Assembly (NCBI GenBank): GCA_946482165.1
Contig: CAMLQS010000226.1
Coordinates: 1-8,249 of the forward strand
Source of the DNA: an uncultured Verrucomicrobiota bacterium
GTDB taxonomy: Bacteria; Verrucomicrobiota; Verrucomicrobiae; Opitutales; Opitutaceae
Direction of reading: 5' to 3'
Length of the DNA: 8,249 nt
Part shown: positions 1 through 5,766 of the stretch, in pieces
Layout of the letters: every line of letters begins with the position of its first letter
Numbering within the stretch: position 1 is the first letter of the stretch
Position numbers and translations under genes: made by a program
Notes under the pieces: model-generated
Told to the model about the DNA's origin: nothing
The model's input: only the letters and a program-made list of their open reading frames with translations
The model's database searches: none

Positions 1-329
1 AACTGGATGAGGGAGCCGGCCTCGAGGTGAAGGCGAACGCGGCTGCGAAGCTGGATCGGGCCGGTGAGCCAGATGCCGGGCGGGACGAGGAGCGTGCCGC
101 CGCCGCGCTCGGCGAGGGCCGCGAACGCGCGCTCGAACGCGGCGGTGTTGAGGGTTTCGCCGTCCGGTCGCGCGCCGAAATCTGCGACGCTGACGCGACC
201 CTCGGGGATGCGCGGGGCGGCAGGCGCCGCGGGCGTGACCGGCGCGCGAAGGGAGGCGAAGACCGTGGCGGAGAACGCGAGGGCGAGGAAGAAGCCGAGC
301 AGCGGACGAGGCAGGCGGGGATGGGGCAT
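1..329 (-). CDS. GH28 pectinase-like protein, N-terminal part (cut by left window edge)
   Basis: Leftward reading frame open from the ATG at 327-329 to the window edge, giving 109 complete residues. It begins MPHPRLPRPLLGFFLALAFS, a basic start plus hydrophobic core typical of a signal peptide, with likely cleavage in the Ala-rich stretch near residues 25-30. From about residue 47 it has the N-terminal signature of GH28/pectate-lyase-like right-handed beta-helix proteins: VSVADFGARPDGETLNTAAF, then a GGG turn and VPPGIWLTGPIQLRS. Without gaps, about 32 of 66 residues match the same part of the neighbour at 355-1803, so it is a paralogue. The catalytic motifs lie outside the window, so activity cannot be judged. 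It is third in a leftward operon, 25 bases after its neighbour's stop. The bases before the ATG are pyrimidine-rich (TTTTCCCTCCCCC) with no Shine-Dalgarno. Likely role: secreted or periplasmic hydrolysis of galacturonan. The family call is firm; the substrate is inferred. Confidence 0.85.
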   Translation of the reverse strand, partial: MPHPRLPRPLLGFFLALAFSATVFASLRAPVTPAAPAAPRIPEGRVSVADFGARPDGETLNTAAFERAFAALAERGGGTLLVPPGIWLTGPIQLRSRVRLHLEAGSLIQ

Positions 330-354
330 GGGGGAGGGAAAAGCGGACGGCCGG

Positions 355-1803
355 TCAACGGGACGCAGACGCGGCGGCGGGAGGTTGGGGTAGCGGGAGG
401 GGAACTCCGTCGAGGACGGCTTCGGCGACATGCGCGAACTCGAAACGCGGCCCCTCCGCGACGGTCAGGGTAAGATCGCGAAACTCGATGCCGCGCGCGT
501 GGGCGGCGATGATGCCTCGTTTGGCCTGAATGAACACCGTCTCAAAGGACACGTTCTGGATGGGAGAGGTCTCCATGCCGGTGATGCGGATGGCCACGGG
601 CACGTTGTAGGCTTCGAGGTTCTTCACATGGATGTTGCGAAAGATCGGAGGGTGCTGGTCGACGATCGCGTTGGTATCGAAGCTGTAGTCCATGTTGAGG
701 ATCACGGCCTCGTGCTTGAGGTTCTGGCCGCGCACGCGGTCGACCCAGACGTTTTCGACCACGCCGCCGCGGCCGGGACGGGATTTGATGCGCAGGATGC
801 GGTCGGTGCCGTCGAAGTCGCTCTCGTGCAGGTAAACGTTGCGCACGGAGCCGGACATCTCGCTGCCGATGACGAGTCCGCCGTGGCCGCGCTTGGCGGT
901 GCAATGGCGCATGACGACGTTCTCGGTCGGTCGCCCGACGCGGCGGCCGTCCTGGTCGTATCCGGATTTCAGGACGACGCAGTCGTCGCCGGTGGAAAAG
1001 GTGCAGTGTTCGATGAGAACGTTGCGGCAGGAATCCGGGTCGATGCCGTCGTTGTTCGGACCCTCGGTGAGGACGTTCACTTTCCGGATGATGATGTTTT
1101 CCGAGTAAATCGGGTGGATGGTCCAATTGGGGCCGCCGCCGATGGTGAAGCCCTCCATGAGGATGTTTTTGCAATCGACGAAACTCACGAAGCTCGGGCG
1201 GATGGCGGCCTCGCGCGTGCCGTAGACGCGCTTTTCCGAGGGGACGTTCGCGGCGCCTTGGGCGAAGAACTCGCGGGTTTCCTTCGTCCAGTCCCACCAC
1301 GCCTGCGAGTTGCCGTCGAGGCGGCCGGGGCCGGTGATGCCGACGTTCTCGCAGCCGCGGGCGTAGATGAAGGGCGAGTAATTATAGAGTTCGATGCCGC
1401 CGACGCGGACGAAGACGTTGGGCAAATAGTCCTCCATCACGTCGCTGAACTTGAGGACGGCGTCCTTGGCGAGATGAAGCTCGATGTTGCTCCGGAGGTG
1501 GACGGGGCCTGTAAGCCAGACGCCGGCCGGGACGAGGACGCGGCCGCCGCCGAGCTTGTCGAGCGCGGTGATGGCCGAGGCGATGGCGGCGGTGTTTTTC
1601 GCCTCGCCTCCAGGGACGGCGCCGTAGTCGAGGATGTTGACCTGACGGTCGGGAAAGTCGGGCCGCTGGAGCTGCGGCATCTTGAATGGCGCGTGGATCG
1701 GGTCGATGGGAGGCAACTTCTCGCGGGCGGCAAAGGCGGGGCCTGACGCGGCGAGGACGAGTCCGAGGAGGACTCGGGCGGAAAGGAAGGATGGGAGACG
1801 CAT
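355..1803 (-). CDS. Exported GH28 glycoside hydrolase (polygalacturonase-like)
   Basis: A 482-residue protein with a signal peptide (MRLPSFLSARVLLGLVLAAS, predicted cleavage after the FA-A site near residue 26) and a single GH28 beta-helix domain. The family's conserved sites are present. NNDG has Asp252 in the place of the NTD motif, GDD is at 272-274, GHG at 306-308 (His307), and R-I-K at 338-340. By family knowledge these hold the three catalytic Asp residues, the catalytic-site His and the Arg/Lys that bind the galacturonate carboxylate. The complete set argues for an active inverting hydrolase on galacturonic-acid linkages. Exo versus endo action, and homogalacturonan versus rhamnogalacturonan, cannot be decided by eye. 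NNDG instead of the usual NTDG is a mild variation. Length is normal for bacterial GH28. It starts 20 bases after the upstream GH28 stop and is followed 25 bases later by another GH28, so it is the middle gene of the operon. The C-terminus ends in a short Pro/Ala tail. No Shine-Dalgarno precedes the ATG. Confidence 0.93.
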   Translation of the reverse strand: MRLPSFLSARVLLGLVLAASGPAFAAREKLPPIDPIHAPFKMPQLQRPDFPDRQVNILDYGAVPGGEAKNTAAIASAITALDKLGGGRVLVPAGVWLTGPVHLRSNIELHLAKDAVLKFSDVMEDYLPNVFVRVGGIELYNYSPFIYARGCENVGITGPGRLDGNSQAWWDWTKETREFFAQGAANVPSEKRVYGTREAAIRPSFVSFVDCKNILMEGFTIGGGPNWTIHPIYSENIIIRKVNVLTEGPNNDGIDPDSCRNVLIEHCTFSTGDDCVVLKSGYDQDGRRVGRPTENVVMRHCTAKRGHGGLVIGSEMSGSVRNVYLHESDFDGTDRILRIKSRPGRGGVVENVWVDRVRGQNLKHEAVILNMDYSFDTNAIVDQHPPIFRNIHVKNLEAYNVPVAIRITGMETSPIQNVSFETVFIQAKRGIIAAHARGIEFRDLTLTVAEGPRFEFAHVAEAVLDGVPLPLPQPPAAASASR

Positions 1804-1823
1804 GACGAGGTCGAAAACTGAAG

Positions 1824-3098
1824 TTAGCGTGTGCGCGCGGATGATTCGGGGATGGGCCAGACATCCTGGGCGGGGACGGCGCGAGTTTCGAGCAGGACCT
1901 CCGTGGCGGCGAGGTTGCCGGCGTAGTAATACTTCGCGGCGTATTCGCTGGCGACGGCGGCTTTGCGAATCGTGACGTTTTCAAGTGGGCGTTCCGGGAG
2001 GCCCCAGAGAACGATGGAGTTTCGCGAGCCTTCCGCGCGCAGGTTTTCGATCAGGATGTTTTTCCAATGCGGCGTCTTTTCGGTGATTGGCCGCGCTTCG
2101 TCGTCGCCCGGGGACCTGGGTTCCTTGGGATAGTGGCTGGAGATGAAGACGGGGTTTCGCACGCCTCGCATCGTGATATCCCGGTAGGTGAGGTTTTCGA
2201 CGAGGCCGCCGCGGTCGCGATCGGCTTTCATGCGGATACCGGAGACGGTGGCGTCGAAGGTGACGCGCTCCGCGAGCAGGCCGCGGATGCCGCCGCCGGT
2301 GTAGCTGCCGATGGACAGGCCGTGGCCAAAACCGAGGGCGCAATCGCGGATGACGAAGTTTTCGCAGACGGGCGAAGGCCAGCCCCGGGCGGAGTGGGTG
2401 AGGACGACGATGTTGTCGTCGCCGGTCGAAATGCGGCAGCGCTCGACGAGGTGGTTTTTTCCCGAGAGGTTGAGGCCGTCGGTGTTGGGCGAATCGTCGG
2501 GCGCGTCGAGCGTCACCCCGCGGATCGCGACCTCGCGACAGAGACGGAGCGCGACATGGGTATTGGGGGGATTGATACTGGTGAAGCCGGAGAGCTCCAC
2601 CCGCTCGCAGTTCTCGAGGAGGATGATTTGAGGGCGGCGCAAGGAGAGCTCCTTTGCGCGGTAGGCCCGCCACCAGGCCTCGCCCTGGCCATCGATGCGT
2701 CCGGGACCGCTGATCCGGAGGTCGCTCGCTCCGGATGCGGAGAGCAGACTGGCATAGCGGGACGAATCCGCGGGGTAGTCCCGCTCGCGAGGGAGGAGTT
2801 TGATCACTGCGCCGGCCGAAAGGTGGAGATCTAGCCGGGAGGTCAGCCGGAGGGGACCTGCGAGGTAGGCGCCGGGAGCGAGGATCAGTTTGCCGCCGCC
2901 TTGGGCTTCGACGTGGTCGATCGCTTTTTGAAGCGCCGCGGTGATGGGAACTTCAAGGCCGGGGGCGACCCCGAGTTCCGTCGCCGAAAACTCCCGATCG
3001 GGAATGCGAGGCGCGTCGGGGACCAACGAGGCGAGGTCCGCCGCCAAGGCGGATGCCGCCGTGAAGAACACGGCGAAGAGAATCGGCAGGACTTTCAT
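1824..3098 (-). CDS. Exported GH28 glycoside hydrolase, first gene of leftward operon
   Basis: The frame is open to an ATG at 3197, but the start at 3098 is preferred. It places a clean signal peptide (MKVLPILFAVFFTAASALAA) at the N-terminus, whereas the extra 33 residues are Arg/Pro-rich and not family-like. The result is a 424-residue GH28 protein. Key sites, numbered from this start, are NTDG at 205-208 (Asp207), GDD at 226-228, the His of GHG at 259, and R-M-K at 289-291. These are the expected catalytic Asp triad, His and carboxylate-binding Arg/Lys, so it should be an active galacturonan-type hydrolase after export. It is clearly more divergent from the two downstream GH28 proteins than they are from each other, which suggests a different substrate or cleavage mode. 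The stop is TAA, with 20 bases to the next gene. It is the promoter-proximal gene, facing the transporter operon across a 379-base divergent region. No Shine-Dalgarno is visible. Confidence 0.92.
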   Translation of the reverse strand: MKVLPILFAVFFTAASALAADLASLVPDAPRIPDREFSATELGVAPGLEVPITAALQKAIDHVEAQGGGKLILAPGAYLAGPLRLTSRLDLHLSAGAVIKLLPRERDYPADSSRYASLLSASGASDLRISGPGRIDGQGEAWWRAYRAKELSLRRPQIILLENCERVELSGFTSINPPNTHVALRLCREVAIRGVTLDAPDDSPNTDGLNLSGKNHLVERCRISTGDDNIVVLTHSARGWPSPVCENFVIRDCALGFGHGLSIGSYTGGGIRGLLAERVTFDATVSGIRMKADRDRGGLVENLTYRDITMRGVRNPVFISSHYPKEPRSPGDDEARPITEKTPHWKNILIENLRAEGSRNSIVLWGLPERPLENVTIRKAAVASEYAAKYYYAGNLAATEVLLETRAVPAQDVWPIPESSARTR

Positions 3099-3196
3099 GC
3101 TGGGGCGGACTCGCGAGGCAGGCGGGTAGGGGGTCGACACGCGGACGAGCGCCATCACGCGAACAAAGGAGCGGAGGGTAAATCGGTCTGGCTGCA

Positions 3197-3229
3197 CGCA
3201 TCGTTGCGCGACGGTTGATCAACGATGCG
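3197..3229. promoter_or_regulatory. Inverted repeat, 10-bp arms, candidate operator
   Basis: Perfect inverted repeat: CGCATCGTTG at 3197-3206 and CAACGATGCG at 3220-3229, with a 13-base spacer. Inside it, and overlapping the right arm, is a second small perfect palindrome, GTTGATCAAC (3214-3223). The GTTG half-site therefore occurs at 3203-3206 and 3214-3217, and as CAAC at 3220-3223. The repeat lies about 100 bases upstream of the GH28 operon start and 250 bases upstream of the transporter, a fitting place for a dimeric or tetrameric regulator. It could instead be a transcript hairpin. It has no T-run on either side, so it is not a classical terminator. The regulator family is not identifiable. 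Confidence 0.45.
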
Positions 3230-3369
3230 CACGGCGGGTCGTTTGTGAGGGCGGCGGCTTGTCCGATAGTCGGTGTGGTTCAGTCGGCGGTATATCTCTC
3301 CGCGCCGTTCCCCGCTCCCGCTGTCCGTGTCGTGCCCATGAACTTTTCGATTCTCACTCCCTTCGTCGC

Positions 3370-3396
3370 CCGTCCGCGCAACGGCGCGGCGGACGG
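3370..3396 (+). other. Imperfect GC-rich stem-loop in the transporter leader region
   Basis: CCGTCC-GCGC (3370-3379), an AACG loop, then GCGC (3384-3387), a three-base GGC insertion and GGACGG (3391-3396). The arms are complementary apart from the insertion. If transcription of the transporter operon begins further upstream, this would form a stable hairpin in the 5' leader. If it begins near 3449, the element is not transcribed. There is no following T-run, so it is not an intrinsic terminator. It may be a by-product of high GC content. Confidence 0.25.
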
Positions 3397-3436
3397 AATG
3401 AACAAGGCGGCCGTCGCCCCGCGGGCCTCGATGGAT

Positions 3437-3442
3437 TAAAAT
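3437..3442 (+). promoter_or_regulatory. Candidate -10 box for the transporter-esterase-GH43 operon
   Basis: TAAAAT matches five of six positions of the sigma-70 -10 consensus and stands out as an AT-rich island (ATTAAAAT) in GC-rich DNA. It would place the transcription start near 3449, about 30 bases before the transporter ATG. No good -35 lies at the right distance: 3414-3419 reads TCGCCC. The promoter would therefore be activator-dependent or weak. It is called mainly on position and its contrast with the surroundings. Confidence 0.4.
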
Positions 3443-3444
3443 CC

Positions 3445-3461
3445 GGTGTTTTCGAAACACC
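3445..3461 (+). promoter_or_regulatory. Perfect inverted repeat overlapping the predicted transcription start
   Basis: GGTGTTTTCGAAACACC consists of 7-bp arms GGTGTTT and AAACACC around a TCG centre. It begins two bases after the candidate -10 box and ends 16 bases before the transporter ATG, the classic position for a repressor operator that blocks promoter clearance. Size and symmetry fit a dimeric helix-turn-helix regulator such as the LacI, GntR or IclR families that often control uronate genes, but I cannot assign one. An eight-base partial match (TCGAAAAC, plus strand) occurs at about 1812-1819, between two GH28 genes, and may be chance. Confidence 0.5.
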
Positions 3462-3477
3462 ACCTGTCTCCATTCCG

Positions 3478-4863
3478 ATGCCCAAATTCCAGGACACCCT
3501 CTCCTCCGCCGCTCCATCTCCGTCATCCGGTCGCTTCCGATGGGTCGTTTGCGGCCTCCTGTTCTTCTCCATAGTCGTCAATTACCTTCACCGGCAGATC
3601 ATCAGCATCCTGAAACCCGAGCTTAGCCGCGAGCTGGGGTGGAGCGAGATCGACTATGGCATGATCGCGGCGGCATGGTCCTTCGCTTACGCCTTTGGAT
3701 ATCTGTTCGGCGGCCGTATCATCGATCGGGTGGGCCCCAAGCGGGGGCTTCCGGTGTTCGTCGGTCTTTGGAGTCTGGCGGCGATAGCGCATGGATTCTG
3801 CGCGTTTATCGCGCCCGAGTCGGTCCTGAGCTTCCCGTGGTTCAAGAAAACCGAGGGCGGGCTGGCCTTGGCCACCTTGGTGATGCCGATGACGGTGATG
3901 GGCTTCGTCGTGTCGCGCACCGCGCTGGGTTTGCTCCAGGGGGCGAATTTCCCCGCGGCGATCAAGGTCGTGGCGGAGTGGTATCCGGTGAAAGAGCGCG
4001 CGCTGGCGACCGGTTGGTTCAACACCGGCTCGAACGTGGGCGCGGTGATTTGTCCGCTGCTGGTGCCGCTGCTCTACAAGTGGGTCGGCTGGGAGTGGAC
4101 CTTTTATCTGACCGGCGCGGTCGGCCTGCTGTGGCTGGTCGCGTGGAAGGCGCTTTATCACGAGCCGAAGGATCACCCTCGGCTGTCGGCCGGCGAACTC
4201 GCCTATATCCGGGACGGCCAGCCCGCGACGGAGGAGACGCCCAGGCGCGTGCCTTGGCTCAAGCTTTTCGGCTACCGCGCGGTCTGGGCGTATGTGATCG
4301 CGAGCATCTTGGCGGGCCCGGCCTGGGGCTTCTACCAGTCCTTTTTGCCGGATTTCCTGAACAAGCGCTTCCATCTCAACTTGGCGTCGACGGGCCTTTG
4401 GACCGCGATCTTCTTCGCGCTTGCGGCGGCCGGCGGCGTGGGCGGCGGCTGGCTTTCGGGCAAGTTCATGAAGCAGGGCTGGACGCTCAACAAGGCCCGC
4501 AAGCTGACTCTGCTCACCTGCGCGATCGCGGTGGTGCCGATCTACTTCGCCCCGTTCGCCAATCACGTGTTCGTCGCCGTGGTGATCATCGGGCTTGCCG
4601 GTTCGGCGCACCAAGGATGGTCGGCCAATCTTTTCAGCGTCGTGTCGGACACGATGCCGAAGGAGGCGATCAGCTCGGTGGTCGGGTTGGGTGGTTTTGT
4701 CGCCTATTTCACCGGCGGCTTTGTCAACGGATTGGTCGGCTTTATCCTCGAGAAGACCGGGGGCGGCTATGTGTGGGTCTTCGCCTACTTCTCCGGAATG
4801 TATCTGCTGTCCTTGGCGGTCCTGCAGATTCTGGTGCCGCGAATTCAGCGGTCGGACGCCTGA
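3478..4863 (+). CDS. MFS transporter, anion:cation symporter family, ExuT-like (hexuronate/sugar acid uptake)
   Basis: A 461-residue, 12-segment inner-membrane transporter. The start at 3478 (MPKFQ) is chosen because the first membrane segment follows at residues 20-37; the in-frame extension back to 3259 is Arg-rich and not family-like. Segment 1 ends NYLHRQIISILKPEL, the ACS-family signature region. The MFS loop motif GGRIIDRVGPKRG is at 78-90. Segment 4 holds RTALGLLQGANFP (Arg147, Gln154), then AEWYPVKERALATGWFNTGS, very like hexuronate/sugar-acid transporters. The C-half has NKARK and AHQGWSANLF, both shared with the second transporter at 7722-8249. Likely role: proton- or ion-coupled uptake of galacturonate or oligouronides released by the GH28 enzymes. 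Odd points: relatives such as DgoT carry Asp and Glu where this protein has His38 and Gln154, while both substrate-site arginines (39, 147) are kept. It is first in a rightward operon, with the esterase 7 bases downstream. Confidence 0.9.
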   Translation: MPKFQDTLSSAAPSPSSGRFRWVVCGLLFFSIVVNYLHRQIISILKPELSRELGWSEIDYGMIAAAWSFAYAFGYLFGGRIIDRVGPKRGLPVFVGLWSLAAIAHGFCAFIAPESVLSFPWFKKTEGGLALATLVMPMTVMGFVVSRTALGLLQGANFPAAIKVVAEWYPVKERALATGWFNTGSNVGAVICPLLVPLLYKWVGWEWTFYLTGAVGLLWLVAWKALYHEPKDHPRLSAGELAYIRDGQPATEETPRRVPWLKLFGYRAVWAYVIASILAGPAWGFYQSFLPDFLNKRFHLNLASTGLWTAIFFALAAAGGVGGGWLSGKFMKQGWTLNKARKLTLLTCAIAVVPIYFAPFANHVFVAVVIIGLAGSAHQGWSANLFSVVSDTMPKEAISSVVGLGGFVAYFTGGFVNGLVGFILEKTGGGYVWVFAYFSGMYLLSLAVLQILVPRIQRSDA

Positions 4864-4870
4864 TGCGACG

Positions 4871-5764
4871 ATGAAAACGCGAAGCCGATTCGGTGTTGTC
4901 GTGGCGATTTTGATCGGGGGCCTGGCGTCCCCGGCCGCGGGCGCGCCGCGCGTCGTCCGCGATCTGCCCTACGTCGCCGAAGGCGATCCGGCGCAGCGGC
5001 TCGACATCTGCACGCCCGAGGGGGCCGGCCCTTTTCCGGTTGTCGTCCTTGTGCATGGCGGCGGCTGGGGAAGCGGCGACAAGGCCGGAGCGGAGCGGCC
5101 GAACTCGGGCGCCGATATCACGCCTTGGTTTCAACCTATCACGGACGCGGGTATCGTCTGGGTTTCCATCAACTATCGCCTCGCTCCGGCGCATCGCTGG
5201 CCGGCACAGCTCGAGGATACGCGCGCGGCGCTGGCGTGGGTTCGCGGGCACATCGCGGAGCATGGCGGAGATTCGTCGCGGCTTGCGATCATGGGGCACT
5301 CCGCCGGCGGGCATCTCGCGCTGATGGCTGCGTTGCCGGCGCCGGGCGAACCCGCGCCGGTTTCGGCGGCGGTCGGCTGCGCGGCGGTCTCGGATCTGGT
5401 CTCGGATTCGCAACGCAGGGGCGAAGTCAGCAAAGCGCTGCAAAACCTGCATAATCTCCCGCCGGAAATCACCCCCGCCGCGATCGAGGTGCTGGCGGCG
5501 AGTTCGCCGCTGGGCCGGGTGGGGCCGGGTTGCCCGCCGGTGTTGCTCCTGCACGGCGACGCGGACCGCACGGTGCCGCTCGCGCAGTCGAAGGCGTTTC
5601 AGGACGCGGTGCGCTCGGCGGGCGGACGTTGCGACGTGGACGTCCTCTACGGCGCGCCTCACCGGCTCACCGAATGGGCGAAGCACAAGCCGGACTGGAG
5701 CCGCGTTCTGACTGACTGGCTGCACGCGCGCTGGGCCGAAAGCGCCCCGACTCCAAAACCCTGA
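4871..5764 (+). CDS. Exported alpha/beta-hydrolase esterase (acetyl-esterase-like)
   Basis: A 297-residue protein. The start at 4871 gives a signal peptide (MKTRSRFGVVVAILIGGLAS, cleavage probably at the AGA-P site near residue 25). The alternative ATG at 4863 runs into a stop after three codons. The fold is that of COG0657/BD-FAE-type esterases. The oxyanion-hole motif HGGGWGSGDK is at 62-71, with NYRLAPAHRWPAQLED at 101-116. The nucleophile elbow GHSAGG is at 142-147 (Ser144), the acid site HGDADRTVP has Asp232, and His264 lies in GAPHRL. All three triad members are present, so it should be active. In this operon it most plausibly removes acetyl, or possibly feruloyl, esters from pectin so that the GH28/GH43 enzymes can act; this is inferred from context. 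It is not an obvious member of the classical pectin methylesterase (CE8) or GDSL-type rhamnogalacturonan acetylesterase (CE12) families. It sits 7 bases after the transporter stop and 2 bases before GH43. Confidence 0.88.
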   Translation: MKTRSRFGVVVAILIGGLASPAAGAPRVVRDLPYVAEGDPAQRLDICTPEGAGPFPVVVLVHGGGWGSGDKAGAERPNSGADITPWFQPITDAGIVWVSINYRLAPAHRWPAQLEDTRAALAWVRGHIAEHGGDSSRLAIMGHSAGGHLALMAALPAPGEPAPVSAAVGCAAVSDLVSDSQRRGEVSKALQNLHNLPPEITPAAIEVLAASSPLGRVGPGCPPVLLLHGDADRTVPLAQSKAFQDAVRSAGGRCDVDVLYGAPHRLTEWAKHKPDWSRVLTDWLHARWAESAPTPKP

Positions 5765-5766
5765 AC

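Larger units (their letters stand above)
3099..3477. other. Divergent intergenic regulatory region between GH28 and transporter operons
   Basis: These 379 bases separate the starts of two divergent operons and must contain promoters for both. It is less uniformly GC-rich than the genes. From left to right it holds an inverted repeat with 10-bp arms (3197-3229), a weak rightward promoter-like pair (TTGTGA at 3243-3248, 16 bases, GATAGT at 3265-3270), an imperfect GC-rich stem-loop (3370-3396), a TAAAAT box (3437-3442) and an operator-like repeat (3445-3461). I found no convincing leftward -35/-10 pair for the GH28 operon. Short frames cross the region, but none has a recognisable product. Both flanking genes have open frames running back into it; signal-peptide placement and the transporter's first membrane segment argue that these extensions are not translated. 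Confidence 0.7.

Noticed and set aside
430..1746. Long rightward open frame (438 residues) opposite the GH28 gene
   Set aside because: It is the antisense shadow of a GH28 gene with all catalytic motifs. Its translation is Asp/Val/Ala-rich low-complexity sequence with no family features, as expected in high-GC DNA.
3099..3197. N-terminal extension of the first GH28 gene to the ATG at 3197
   Set aside because: The 33 extra residues are Arg/Pro-rich and would bury a clean signal peptide that begins exactly at the internal Met.
3338..3439. 33-codon rightward open frame in the transporter leader, a possible leader peptide
   Set aside because: It ends within the candidate -10 box, so it would lie upstream of the likely transcription start. 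Its sequence shows no leader-peptide pattern.
3259..3477. N-terminal extension of the MFS transporter to 3259
   Set aside because: The extension is Arg/Gly-rich, unlike the family, and would overlap the candidate promoter and operator. The start at 3478 gives a normal-length N-terminus.
3523..4614. Leftward open frame (363 residues) opposite the MFS transporter
   Set aside because: Arg/His/Gln-rich composition with no hydrophobic or domain pattern; the transporter on the other strand is unmistakable.
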